Origin: a bacterium HR11
GTDB lineage: Bacteria > Acidobacteriota > HRBIN11
NCBI GenBank assembly: GCA_002898535.1
Contig: BEHN01000003.1
Coordinates: 1 to 64,000 of the forward strand
Direction: 5' to 3'
DNA: 64,000 nt
The notes under the pieces: generated by a model
What the model saw: only the letters and a program-made list of their open reading frames with translations
Told to the model about the DNA's origin: nothing
Database searches by the model: none
In this document: positions 19,468 to 28,723 of the stretch, piece after piece
Layout of the letters: each line of letters begins with the position of its first letter
How positions within the stretch are numbered: the first letter of the stretch is position 1
Made by a program: the position numbers and the translations under genes

Positions 19468-21804
19468 CTACGGCAAAAGCCGAGACTCGGGGACGCCCAG
19501 GACGTTCAGGATGCGGCCGGCCGCCGGGATGACCTGATTCTGGACGTAGTACTCGACGTCGATACGGTCGACCGGGACGAAGGGATAGGGCGCCACTCGA
19601 CGGTACAGGGGCCCCGTCCCCCGCAGGACGACGTAGCCGACCTTGTTGCCGGCCGTCAGGCGATGGCCCCGCTCGAGGAGGACTTGAGCGGCGGCGACGT
19701 GGGGCGTGTTGGCCTTGTACTCGTCGGGACGCTTCGTCAGGGTCTTCCAGATCACGAGCTTCCGCCAGTCCATCCGGCCGGCCCGGAGGTCCTGGACGGC
19801 CGACCGCACGATGCCGACGGCCCGGTCGACGTCCCGGTCCCGGAGGACGGCCGTCAGGACGGCTTCCTGGATTTCTTGGGCCACGGGGGCCCAGTCGCCG
19901 CGTACGACTTCCAGGCCGACGATGTCGAGCGTCCCGGCCTCGGTCAGGCCGGCGTAGCGCTTTTTGGCCTCGGTGAACAGGATCCGCCGGTACACCCGCT
20001 CAAGCTCGATGTCCATCTGGAGACGGCTTCGGATGCGGTCGATGAGGGCCCGAATCCGGTCGGGCTCGTGGACGACGAAGAGGGAGTCCGTGTCGCCGTA
20101 AATGACGGTCAGGCCCAGTTCGCCGGCCCATTCGATGGCCTGCCGGATCGTCCAGCGGCCCCAATCGGCGGCCGCCTCGGCGACGGGCCGGGCGTACCAG
20201 CGGGCACCCGGCCAACCGGCGTAGCCGTAGACGGCATTCGTGATGACCTTGACGGCTTTCTCCTGGGCCGCTAAGAGACGGGCATGGGGGCCGTCCGGCG
20301 GCAGGCGCCGGCGTCGCTCTTTAATGGCCTGTCGGGCCTCCAAGAGCCGTCGCAGGACGGTCCGGTACACGCCGTCGGGGTGTTTCCGGAAGCGGTGGCC
20401 CGTCGTCGGGGCCTGGAAGACCTCGTCGGCCGAGACTTTCTCCGACGGCGGGACATACGTATCGGGAGAGATGTTGTAAAGGAGCATGAGGGTCGGGTAC
20501 ATGGACTTAAAGTCCAGGACGGCGACGTTCTCGTGGATGCCTAAGCGAGGTTCCAAGACGTACCCTCCGACGTAAGGCACGTAGGGCTGTTCCCGTCGCT
20601 TGGGGGCCAACTCGCCCGCCCGGCGAGCCTCCCGGAGGAGGAAGTGCTCGACCCGAAAGCCGGCCGCCGCCGGTCCGACCTGATCGAGGGGAATGCCCGT
20701 CAGGCGAGACAGCTCGACGGCGTAATGCCAGAATTCCTGGCTCACCTGCCATAGCGTCTGAAGCCGTCGTTCGAACCACGCCCGGGCCGCCGCCGGGTCC
20801 TGCTTCCAGCGTTGCGCCCACGTCCAGTCGTCCCATTCCTCGAAGTCGGTCGCCAGTCCCAGGTAACGGGCGACCCGTTCGAGCGTCTCGAGCTTCACTT
20901 CCGAGATTTCGGTCGCGAAGTCCAAGACGTCCACGTTGGCCCGGCCCGTGATGGAGATGTGGCCGTAGAGGCTCGGATGAGGCTCGGACCCGTCCCGGCC
21001 GACGGCCAGGGCAAGGCCGTGGCGGTGGAAGCGTTCCAGCAGGTATGGCCAGTCCCACCGGTTGACGCCGTATCCGAAGACGACGTCCGGCTGGAGGCGG
21101 GACCAAATGGCCAGAAACTGCTCGAGCAGGCTTCGTTCCTCACCGGTCAGCACGTAGCACGTCTGACCGTCGTACAGACCGATGATGACGACGGGGTCCC
21201 GCTCGGGGAGCATGATGCCCTCGGCCTGCCAAGGGAGCATGCCCCAGGCGACGAAGCGCAGGTCCGGCGGTGGGAGCGTCTCGTCGACGAGGGCCGGGTC
21301 CTCGGCCACGACCCGACCGACCCGAAGACCCGCTTCGGCCGCCGGTCGGTCGAGTCCTTCCATCGGTTCGAACAGGCAGGCCCACCAAGTGGAGGGGGTC
21401 AGCTGACAGTCCAGGAGGTACTGGACGGACCACCGGATGTCGTCCTCCAGGGCCGTCTCGATGCCGGGGATCTTGCGAAACGCCTGGGCGAGCCGTCCCA
21501 TGGCGGCCGCATCGACGGCCCGGGTCTGGACCTCGATGACCCGTCGGGGCCGACCCTGCCAACGGCGTTCGGCGACCCGGGCGGCGACGAAGTCTTTCAG
21601 ACGTTGCCCCTGGGCCGTGACCTGGACCTGCAGGCCCTCGACGTCGGCATCCTCTCGGGGGAGCAGGTAAAAGCGGGGCCACCGCCGGTCATCGATCAGC
21701 AGGACCCGCGGGCCGTCTTCCGTCACGCCCCACAGCCACATCTCGGGGCGTCCGGACCGGACTTCATAGTTGAGGTCCAGGAGCCAGAAGCGTAGCCGTT
21801 CCAT
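19468..21804 (-). CDS. Family B DNA polymerase with intact polymerase but degenerate exonuclease motifs
   Basis: The 778-residue protein has the polymerase motifs DFKSMYPTLMLLYN (motif A, Asp431), KVITNAVYGYAG (motif B, ~519-530) and YGDTDS (motif C, 569-574), so catalysis should be intact. In the N-terminal exonuclease domain the Exo I DIE is replaced by GML (188-190 in LRFVAWGMLPW). Exo II keeps its Asp (NRWDWPYL, D251), and Exo III YxxxD is lost (WFERRL near 343). It is therefore probably without proofreading. The gene lies 30 bases behind cheW on the same strand. It resembles the archaeal-type PolB of some thermophilic bacteria; replication, repair or translesion roles are all possible. 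Confidence 0.85.
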   Translation of the reverse strand: MERLRFWLLDLNYEVRSGRPEMWLWGVTEDGPRVLLIDDRRWPRFYLLPREDADVEGLQVQVTAQGQRLKDFVAARVAERRWQGRPRRVIEVQTRAVDAAAMGRLAQAFRKIPGIETALEDDIRWSVQYLLDCQLTPSTWWACLFEPMEGLDRPAAEAGLRVGRVVAEDPALVDETLPPPDLRFVAWGMLPWQAEGIMLPERDPVVIIGLYDGQTCYVLTGEERSLLEQFLAIWSRLQPDVVFGYGVNRWDWPYLLERFHRHGLALAVGRDGSEPHPSLYGHISITGRANVDVLDFATEISEVKLETLERVARYLGLATDFEEWDDWTWAQRWKQDPAAARAWFERRLQTLWQVSQEFWHYAVELSRLTGIPLDQVGPAAAGFRVEHFLLREARRAGELAPKRREQPYVPYVGGYVLEPRLGIHENVAVLDFKSMYPTLMLLYNISPDTYVPPSEKVSADEVFQAPTTGHRFRKHPDGVYRTVLRRLLEARQAIKERRRRLPPDGPHARLLAAQEKAVKVITNAVYGYAGWPGARWYARPVAEAAADWGRWTIRQAIEWAGELGLTVIYGDTDSLFVVHEPDRIRALIDRIRSRLQMDIELERVYRRILFTEAKKRYAGLTEAGTLDIVGLEVVRGDWAPVAQEIQEAVLTAVLRDRDVDRAVGIVRSAVQDLRAGRMDWRKLVIWKTLTKRPDEYKANTPHVAAAQVLLERGHRLTAGNKVGYVVLRGTGPLYRRVAPYPFVPVDRIDVEYYVQNQVIPAAGRILNVLGVPESRLLP

Positions 21805-21834
21805 GGCATCCCCGTCACGGGATGACCGCGCCGG

Positions 21835-22368
21835 TCAGGCCGGCCGGTCGACCGATTCAGCCGACGGGGGTGACGCCTCCGTCGCCGGCTGGAATTCGAC
21901 CCACAACTGGCGTTCGTGGGGCTGGAGCAGGAGGTCCAGGTCCGGCAGGAGGACGATCTGATCGCCGTCCAGGAGCGCTCCGACGATGAGGTCGGCCAGC
22001 GCCGTATCCGGTAGAGGCGGGACCGGCTGGATTTGATGGAGGGCGACCCGCAGCAAGGCATGCGCCTCGTCGGCGACCAGGCCGACGGGGTACTGCTGGA
22101 CCCACGTCACGACGATGCGGGTCCGGCGCGTCACGTCCGCCGCGAAGCCGAAGCGCTTGCGAAGGTCCAAAATGGGGATCAGCTCGCCCCGTACTTCGAT
22201 CAGGCCCTCGATGAAGGGCGGGGCGTTCGGCACGGGCTGGGCCGGTCGGTACCGCAGGACTTCTCGTAGGCGTTCGATCGGCTGAGCCATCGTCAGGGCG
22301 CCGACCCGAAAGGCCAGAAAGACGTACTCGGGCACTTCCAGGAGGGGCCAAGGAGCCGCCGCGGCCAT
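21835..22368 (-). CDS. CheW-like chemotaxis coupling domain protein
   Basis: The 177-residue protein is a single CheW domain: YVFLAFRVGALTMAQPIERLREVL, then FIEGLIEVRGELIPILDLRKRFG and later VGLVADEAHALLRV. CheW proteins link chemoreceptors to the histidine kinase CheA. No receptor, CheA or other chemotaxis gene is in the window, and its closest partner is the polymerase gene, so it may serve another signalling system. Its start at 22368 has GGAG upstream and an extended -10 promoter inside an inverted repeat. Confidence 0.82.
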   Translation of the reverse strand: MAAAAPWPLLEVPEYVFLAFRVGALTMAQPIERLREVLRYRPAQPVPNAPPFIEGLIEVRGELIPILDLRKRFGFAADVTRRTRIVVTWVQQYPVGLVADEAHALLRVALHQIQPVPPLPDTALADLIVGALLDGDQIVLLPDLDLLLQPHERQLWVEFQPATEASPPSAESVDRPA

Positions 22369-22391
22369 CCGCTTGCTCCATCATGAGGATC

Positions 22392-22432
22392 GCCGGCCCT
22401 ATGATAATACCACAGGGCCGGCCGTGGGGTCA
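22392..22432 (-). promoter_or_regulatory. Extended -10 promoter within a 9-bp inverted repeat upstream of cheW-like gene
   Basis: On the minus strand TGG precedes TATTAT (22409-22404), with TGACCC 17 bases further up (22432-22427). The -10 lies in the 13-base loop of a perfect inverted repeat, GCCGGCCCT (22392-22400) and AGGGCCGGC (22414-22422). This could be an operator, or the hairpin may end transcription of the YtxH gene; no T-run follows it. Confidence 0.5.
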
Positions 22433-22473
22433 TCCGCTCGAACCGTCCAGCGGGTCGGGGCGCCCCTGTCGAC

Positions 22474-22737
22474 TCAGTCCTCCACGTCGGTGGCGCTTTC
22501 GGCGGCCATCGGGGCTTCTTCGGCGATGGCCCGCTTGACGCGGCGGACACGAGACTTGGCTTGCTCGACGGCCAGCTCGGCCTTATCCCGAAGGGATTCG
22601 GCCTTCTCTCGCAGGTACCGACGGGTTTCCCGGCCCGAGGCCGGCGCATAGAGTAGAGCCACGGCGGCCCCGACGATGGCGCCGACGACGAAGGACAGGG
22701 CCACTTCTAAAAAAGTCGCTCCATTCCGTTCCGCCAT
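22474..22737 (-). CDS. YtxH-domain small membrane protein
   Basis: The 87-residue protein has one membrane segment (FLEVALSFVVGAIVGAAVALLYAP) followed by the YtxH motif APASGRETRRYLREKAE and an amphipathic basic helix that ends in an acidic tail. YtxH proteins are general-stress and envelope-associated proteins of unknown mechanism. ATG 22737 lies eight bases after GAGGAGG. A near-consensus promoter precedes it at 22777-22806, so it is probably transcribed on its own. Confidence 0.85.
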   Translation of the reverse strand: MAERNGATFLEVALSFVVGAIVGAAVALLYAPASGRETRRYLREKAESLRDKAELAVEQAKSRVRRVKRAIAEEAPMAAESATDVED

Positions 22738-22776
22738 GTCGAGTTCCTCCTCACATCCAGCAATGGGACCGATTCT

Positions 22777-22806
22777 ATCTTAGGAAAGAAAGGGCTCGGA
22801 TGTCAA
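22777..22806 (-). promoter_or_regulatory. Sigma70 promoter of the YtxH gene
   Basis: On the minus strand a perfect TTGACA (22806-22801) and TAAGAT (22782-22777) are 18 bases apart, 40 bases upstream of the ATG. Confidence 0.66.
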
Positions 22807-22830
22807 AAGATCGATTGGCCTCACCGGAAA

Positions 22831-23752
22831 AGACCATAGACCATGGACCATAGACCATGGACCATGGACTTGCCTGTGGAAGGCGAATCACCTCGTCTTG
22901 AGACCTGACAGTGCCGTTTGGTTCGTGAAAATCCGCATGAATCCGGCTTTTCCGACCCTTCGGGGAGGATGGTTTTTCAAGCTTCGTGACGTCGTAATGA
23001 CGTGACGGCGTGACAAAGTTTAGGCAGAAGCCAGCGTCGAGGCCGAGCGGCTCGGGTCGGCTTCGTCACGTCGTCACGACGTCACGCCATCACGAAGCTT
23101 GAAAAGTCGTGCTTTCCGGGCGATGGAAAGGGCCGTCCTGACACCATTCTCACGAATCGAACAGAGCTGTTCGGGAGGTGAGAAGTGAGATGGAGAGCGG
23201 GAAGGGCACCTCCACGAAAGCACGATGTTTCAAGCATTCGGCAGATGGGCAGGTCGGCAGATAGGCAGATGGCAGATAGGCAGATGGGCAGGTGGGCAGG
23301 TCGGCCGATGGGCCGGTCGGGCGACGGGCGTCGATCCCCGGCCCACCGGCCGTCATGCCGGTGTCCCCCGGTCTTGGTGTCGCCCGTCATGGCGGTGTCA
23401 TCCTTAACAAGCTTGAAAAATCGAGATCGCCGGATCACCGTTTTCCCGGATGGGAGCCGCATTTCTCCCAACCGACCAGCTCTGCTAACAGAGCCGTTCG
23501 GTTCGGGAGAACGGCGTCCGATCAACTTTTCCCACCGCCCCGGAAGCACGATTTTTCAAGGATACGGGATACGAGATGCGAGATGCGGGATCCCGAGGAG
23601 CTTGGGGCCTCGGGGACGGCTTTTCCCGTCCCGTGGCCCTATCGGCCGACGGCCGACCGGCCCATCGGCCGAATGCTTGAAAAATCGTATTTCTCGGAGA
23701 GTCCGAAAAGCTGAATTCATGAGGATTTTCCCGATCCGAACGGTTCTGCTAA
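22831..23752. repeat. Dense 0.9-kb repeat mosaic between ytxH and the amidohydrolase
   Basis: The largest gap (22738-23748) holds CCAYRGA heptamers (22831-22869); copies of the ~75-bp element at 22910-22981 (minus), 23099-23172 (plus), 23173-23245 (minus, variant), 23413-23486 (plus), 23487-23559 (minus) and 23676-23752 (plus); mirror GTGACG/CGTCAC units (22985-23096); a GGCAGRTN octamer array (23238-23330); and ATGAC hairpin units (23328-23400). No reading frame here looks real. Confidence 0.75.
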
Positions 23753-25134
23753 TGAAGGTCTTCAGCGCGGAGGGAGCCTGAAGATGGGCATGAATGCGGT
23801 CCTCGACGCCCCGCCCCTCCGAAAGAGCCCCTTCCAGGTCCCCACCTCGTGTCTCCCGACGAGGCCATTCCGCTTGCCCAGGCCAGTCCATGGTCCATGG
23901 TCCATGGTCTGAGGAAGACCGTCCGGCCGGCCCGGACGACCCGACGGATGCGGCGGAGGTCCCGGACGGACCGAAGCCCCGTCGTGCCTAAAAGGACGAA
24001 GTCGGCCGGACTCCCGACCTGGAGGGGCGTCGGCCAGCCGAGGGCTTCGTAGGGGCGCCAGCAGGCCATCCGGACGACGTCCCGGAGGGGGATACCGGCC
24101 CGTTCGAGCCAGCGAAGCTCCCAGTGGAAGCTCCAGCCGGGCGGCGTATGCACGTTCGGCGTGTCGGTCCCGACGACGACCCGGACGCCGGCCCGATGGG
24201 CCATGGCGACCAGCCGCAGGATGCGGGGCCAGACGGACCGGGCTTGCTTCTGGACGCTTGGGTCTTGGAACCGATAGGACCTGGCCTGCCAACGCTCTCG
24301 AAGCCATCGGGGCATGAACCGCTCGCCCGGCGTCTGGCGGACGAGGGCCACGGCCAAGACCGTCAGCGTCGGCGTCCAGAGGACGCCCCGGCGGGCCATC
24401 TCGTCGAGGAGTCGCCGGAGGCGGTCGCTCTGGAGATTCACGAAGGCCCAGAACCGGAAGTCCTTCATCGGCCACGGCGTGGCGTCCACCTCGGCGGCGA
24501 ACCGTCGGGGGATGAGGCCGTCGACTGTCCCGAGACGGACATGTTCGAGGCTGTCGATGCCCCAGGCGAGGACCGTCCGCCAGGGGACCTGGCCGAGGTG
24601 GCCCATCACACGGAGGCCCTGGCCGTGGGCTTCCCGGATCAAGGCCGCCAGGAGCTCGGGCGGCAGGCGGTGATACGCCTTGACCCATTCGACGCCGGCG
24701 TCTCGATGTTGGCGGACGACGGCCCGGACGTCCTCGACGCTCCGGACGACGACGCTGAGGGCCGGCCATCGGGGCGGGTCCCCGTCGACGAGGGGGCCCG
24801 CCGACGAGACGGCCGACCGTTCGGCTTCCGGGATCGCCCGAAGCGCCTGCACGGCCGGAAAGGGGCTTCCCGCTTCCCGCAGGCCCGTGATGCCCCACCG
24901 GAGCATGTCCGGCAGGAACTCCCGGTAACGGGCCAGGTGCACGTGCATGTCGATGAATCCGGGCAGGAGGACCCGCCCCCGACCGTCGTAGACGACGGCA
25001 CCTTCAGGGAATTCCGATGCCGCCGGCCGAACCCAGGCGATGCGGCCAGCCTCGACGGCCACGTCGGATTCGACGTCCGACACCGAGCCGTCGGGCTGTC
25101 CCAATCGGACGCGTCGGAGGACCCACAGACCCAT
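23749..25134 (-). CDS. Metal-dependent amidohydrolase with a repeat-derived C-terminal tail
   Basis: The 461-residue protein has the amidohydrolase metal-site motifs in order: LLPGFIDMHVHLARY (HxH), VEWVKAYHRL (probable carboxylated Lys), RVMGHLGQVP, DSLEHVRLGT and VVVGTDTPNVHTPP (catalytic Asp). It should hydrolyse a cyclic amide or similar bond, as imidazolonepropionase- or prolidase-like members do. Conserved sequence ends near VVRAGRTVF; the last ~55 residues begin with RPWTMDHGLAW, a translated CCAYRGA repeat (23886-23909), and look non-native. The start at 25134 lies next to a GATRCAR array and has no ribosome site. Confidence 0.8.
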   Translation of the reverse strand: MGLWVLRRVRLGQPDGSVSDVESDVAVEAGRIAWVRPAASEFPEGAVVYDGRGRVLLPGFIDMHVHLARYREFLPDMLRWGITGLREAGSPFPAVQALRAIPEAERSAVSSAGPLVDGDPPRWPALSVVVRSVEDVRAVVRQHRDAGVEWVKAYHRLPPELLAALIREAHGQGLRVMGHLGQVPWRTVLAWGIDSLEHVRLGTVDGLIPRRFAAEVDATPWPMKDFRFWAFVNLQSDRLRRLLDEMARRGVLWTPTLTVLAVALVRQTPGERFMPRWLRERWQARSYRFQDPSVQKQARSVWPRILRLVAMAHRAGVRVVVGTDTPNVHTPPGWSFHWELRWLERAGIPLRDVVRMACWRPYEALGWPTPLQVGSPADFVLLGTTGLRSVRDLRRIRRVVRAGRTVFLRPWTMDHGLAWASGMASSGDTRWGPGRGSFGGAGRRGPHSCPSSGSLRAEDLH

Positions 25135-25137
25135 AGG

Positions 25138-25411
25138 GATGCAAGATGCAGGATGGGGATAAGGTCTCAGGTCCCGGGGGCCGGGATGAAGGGCATAGAG
25201 TTCCGGGCCCTATGCCTTTTGCGCTTGGCCCTTGATCCCGGCCCCACCCGCCAGAGCGGGGTCCCGAGATGGACTCCAGATGCCAGGCCATTGGCTATTT
25301 GTCATTTGAATAATTTGAATAGAGCCGCCCGTCATGGCGGCGTCCAAAGGGCTCACCGACCGCCCGCCGTCATGCAGGCGTCTGTTCGTATCTTGCATCC
25401 TGCCTACCTGA
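25138..25411. repeat. Repeat mosaic between amidohydrolase and VPS10-like genes
   Basis: The 303-base gap 25135-25437 contains GATRCAR units at both ends (25138-25160, 25391-25411), a copy of the ~60-bp GC-palindrome repeat (25238-25298) and two ATGAC hairpin units (25329-25385). Confidence 0.62.
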
Positions 25412-25437
25412 TGACTGGCACCCGGGACCTTTCATAC

Positions 25438-28400
25438 TCACTCCTGCGGGGGCTTGCCGACGAGGAGGCCGCCGCCGAGGCCGTGCTTCTGCAGGAGGCC
25501 ATTAACCTGCTGGGCTACATCCCGCAGGGACTCATAGACCTTTCCGACCTGGGCCTTATACTCGGCCTGCAGTTGCCGGAAGAACGCCATCTGGTAGGGC
25601 GTCGGGGCGGCCAGGACCGAGTCGATACCTGAGAAGAGCGACCGCACATGCTCGAAGAGCTTGGGTCCGTAGCCGTAAGCGAGCGACGTATCCCGGACGA
25701 GCTCCTTGCGACGCGTCTCGACCTCTTGGAGGGCGTCCGCGAGGGCCTTCGTGACCTCGTCGGGCACCTTGTCGGTGACCGTCCGGAGGGCGCTTTGGAG
25801 CTGTTTGACCTGGGCCTCGACGCTGTCCAGGGCCCGGAGGGCGTCGTTGATTCCGGACATCATGTCCCGGAGCCGCAGGGCCGTATCGTGGGCCGTCTGG
25901 AGGTCCGCGGCCGAAACGTCGAGGGTGGGGTCGAGCCGAACCTCCACGGGCTGGGTCCATGCCTCCGACCCGACGATGAGCTTGACCGTGTAAGTCCCCG
26001 GCAGGACTCGAGGTCCCCGAGGGGCGCCGAAGAAAGTAGTCTCGTCTTCCTCCGCCTCCCGCCGCGGCCGGGGCGGTTCATATCGCAGGTCCCAATTCGT
26101 CCGGTTCAGGCCCTTCTCACGGGGCGGCTTCTTCAATTCCCGAATGACTTTTCCGCTTGAGTCCAAGATTTGAATTTTGACCTCGACCTTCTCGTCGGGC
26201 TTCTCCCGCAGGTAATACGTGATCAGCGCCCCGTAAGGCGGATTTTCAGCCCGGAACGGTTTGTCCCCGAGGGTGACCCGGGTCCGGAGGGTATCGAACA
26301 GAAGCGCCGGCCGCAGGGGGAACAGGTGGGCCGTCTTTTGGAGGTCGGCCGTCGGAAGCGCCTGGAGGAACGTGATGTCGTCCAGGATCCAAATCCCCCG
26401 GCCATGCGTCCCGATGATCAGGTCGTTGTCCCGGGGGTGGACCTGGATGTCGTGAACGGCGACCGTCGGGAGGTTCTTCATCCGGAGGGGGACCCACTGA
26501 CGGCCGCCGGTGAAGGACACGAAGATGCCCAGCTCGGTCCCGACGTACAGGACGTTCGGGTTTCTGGGGTCTTCTCGGAGGACGTGGACGTAGCCTTTCT
26601 CGGGGAGATTCCCCGTGATGTTCGTCCAGGTCCGGCCGAAATCGGTCGTCTTGAAGACGTAGGGCCGGAAGTCGTCGAACATGTGGCGGTCGAAGGTCAC
26701 GTAGGCCGTGCCGGCGCCGGTCCGGGAAGGTTCCACGTGGGAGACGGGCGAATTTGGGGGCAGGCCCTTGATGTTTTGGACGACGTTGGCCCAGGTCTGG
26801 CCGCCGTCGGGCGACACCTGGACGTTACCGTCGTCGGTCCCGACCCAGAGGACGCCCTTCTGGACGGGCGACTCCCCGACGGTCGTGATCGTGCAGTGGT
26901 ACTCGGCCGTCGTATTCTCAGGGAAGACGGGGCCGCCGGCCGTCTTCTGCTTTTCGGGGTCGTTCGTCGTCAGGTCCGGGCTGATGGCCCGCCAGGTCCG
27001 GCCAAAGTCGGTCGACTGAAACAGGACGTTGGCCCCGAAGTAGACCGTATCGGGGTCGTGGGGCGACGGGACGATGGGGGCGTTCCAGTTGAAGCGGTAC
27101 GTCAGCTCCCCGACGGGGCCGCCGTCGTTGCGTTTCGGCTGGGGGCTCGCGTCCTGCTGGCGAGCCTTGGACAGTTCGGTTCGCAAAATCCCGCCGCCCT
27201 GGAACTCGGTCAGATAGAGGTCCGGATTCTTGGGATGAATCGCGACGTGGAAGCCGTCCCCGTAGCTGACGAGGTACCAGAAGTCGTTGGGGATGACGGA
27301 GAAGTGCCGGGTCCGGCTCGGCCCGCACCAGGTCCCGTTGTCCTGGAGGCCGCCGCACACGTAGTAGAAGGGCTCCCGGAAGTCGTAGGCGACCTGATAG
27401 AACTGGCCGAGGGGGATCGTATTGACGTACTCCCAGGTCTCGCCCCGGTCGTGGGACACAAAGAGGCCGCCGTCGTCGCCGACCCACAGGCGGCTCGGGT
27501 CCTTGGGGTCGATCCACAGCGTGTGGAAGTCCCCGTGGGCCGAGCGGGCGATCCGCCGGAAGGTCTTGCCCCCGTCGATGGACACGAAGAGGCCCAGAGA
27601 CATGGCGTAGACCCGGTTTTCGTCGGCCGGGTCGACCCGAATCTCCGTATAGTAGAAGCCCCGGTTCACGATGTTGGGGTCCTTATACACGAGCCGGAAC
27701 GTCTCGCCCCGGTCGTCCGACCGGTAGAGCGAGCCCTCCCGAGCCTCGACGATGACGTACACGACGTTCGGTCGGCTCGGGGCGACCTTGATGCCGATCC
27801 GGCCCATCAGCTTGGGAAGGCCGTTCGTCAGCTTCTTCCACGTGCGGCCGCCGTCGACGGACTTGTAGACGCCGCCGGCCTCGTCACCGCTCTCAAACTT
27901 CCAGGGCTTCCGCTCGAAGTGCCACAGGCCCGCATACAAGACGTTGGGATTCGAGGGGTCCATCTCCAGGTCCGACGCCCCGTGGCGGTCGTCCGTGTAG
28001 AGGACCTTCTGCCAAGTCTTCCCGCCGTCGGTCGTCATGAAGACGCCCCGCTCGGGATTCGGCCCGAAAGCGTGACCGATGGCCGCCACGTAAACGACGT
28101 TGGGATTCGTCGGATGGACGATGATCCGAGAGATGCGCTCCGTGTCCCGCAGGCCCATGGGTTGCCAGGTTTTCCCGCCGTCCGTCGACTTGTAGACGCC
28201 GTCCCCGAAGGACACGCTGTTCCGGGGGTTGTCCTCCCCGGTCCCGACCCAGATGACGTCGGGGTTCCCCGGCTCGAGGGCGATGTCCCCGATCGAGATC
28301 GTCCCCTGCCGGTCAAAGATGGGCGTCCACGTGATCCCCCCGTTGGTCGTCTTCCAGAGGCCCCCGGAGGCCGAGGCCACGTACACGATGTCGGGATTCC

Positions 28401-28602
28401 CCGGGACGCCCTCGATGTCCGTCAAACGCCCGCCCATGATGCCCGGGCCGATATTCCGCCATGTCAGGTTTTCAAACAGTGAAGCGTCGATCGTCGGGAC
28501 AGACGGCTTCTGGGGCCAGCCGAGAGGACTTAGAAGAGCCCCGAGGCCGAGCAGGAAGCACCCCCATAAGAACGACCGCCGAAGTCCTGGCATGAAACGC
28601 AT
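25438..28602 (-). CDS. Large secreted BNR/Asp-box beta-propeller protein (VPS10/sortilin-like)
   Basis: A signal peptide (SFLWGCFLLGLGALLSPLGW) precedes WRNIGPGIMGGRLTDIEG, the usual start of this family. At least ten Asp-boxes follow, such as KTTNGGITW, KSTDGGKTW, MTTDGGKTW, KSVDGGRTW, VSPDGGQTW and KTTDFGRTW, giving two stacked propellers over residues ~40-700. The last ~300 residues have an Ig-like then a helical region (TAHDTALRLRDMMSG). Proteins of ~1050 residues with this layout are common in Acidobacteriota and are labelled glycosyl hydrolase or VPS10-domain, but substrates are unproven. AAGGAGG precedes ATG 28602. Confidence 0.85.
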   Translation of the reverse strand: MRFMPGLRRSFLWGCFLLGLGALLSPLGWPQKPSVPTIDASLFENLTWRNIGPGIMGGRLTDIEGVPGNPDIVYVASASGGLWKTTNGGITWTPIFDRQGTISIGDIALEPGNPDVIWVGTGEDNPRNSVSFGDGVYKSTDGGKTWQPMGLRDTERISRIIVHPTNPNVVYVAAIGHAFGPNPERGVFMTTDGGKTWQKVLYTDDRHGASDLEMDPSNPNVLYAGLWHFERKPWKFESGDEAGGVYKSVDGGRTWKKLTNGLPKLMGRIGIKVAPSRPNVVYVIVEAREGSLYRSDDRGETFRLVYKDPNIVNRGFYYTEIRVDPADENRVYAMSLGLFVSIDGGKTFRRIARSAHGDFHTLWIDPKDPSRLWVGDDGGLFVSHDRGETWEYVNTIPLGQFYQVAYDFREPFYYVCGGLQDNGTWCGPSRTRHFSVIPNDFWYLVSYGDGFHVAIHPKNPDLYLTEFQGGGILRTELSKARQQDASPQPKRNDGGPVGELTYRFNWNAPIVPSPHDPDTVYFGANVLFQSTDFGRTWRAISPDLTTNDPEKQKTAGGPVFPENTTAEYHCTITTVGESPVQKGVLWVGTDDGNVQVSPDGGQTWANVVQNIKGLPPNSPVSHVEPSRTGAGTAYVTFDRHMFDDFRPYVFKTTDFGRTWTNITGNLPEKGYVHVLREDPRNPNVLYVGTELGIFVSFTGGRQWVPLRMKNLPTVAVHDIQVHPRDNDLIIGTHGRGIWILDDITFLQALPTADLQKTAHLFPLRPALLFDTLRTRVTLGDKPFRAENPPYGALITYYLREKPDEKVEVKIQILDSSGKVIRELKKPPREKGLNRTNWDLRYEPPRPRREAEEDETTFFGAPRGPRVLPGTYTVKLIVGSEAWTQPVEVRLDPTLDVSAADLQTAHDTALRLRDMMSGINDALRALDSVEAQVKQLQSALRTVTDKVPDEVTKALADALQEVETRRKELVRDTSLAYGYGPKLFEHVRSLFSGIDSVLAAPTPYQMAFFRQLQAEYKAQVGKVYESLRDVAQQVNGLLQKHGLGGGLLVGKPPQE

Positions 28603-28723
28603 GCCGACCTCCTTCCTGCGATACGAACCGGACCGTCATCATTTCAACGTTTGATCCCGACCCGGGGTTCCCCCACGTCAGGACGCAGGAACGCTGGAGC
28701 CTGAGCTCCCGGAACTCGGTCTG

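Noticed and set aside
23238-23330. Possible CRISPR array in the GGCAG repeats
   Set aside because: Units are only 8 bp, tandem and without spacers; no cas genes are near.
26170-28482. A 770-codon frame antisense to the VPS10-like gene
   Set aside because: Low-complexity composition and perfect overlap with a convincing secreted propeller on the other strand.
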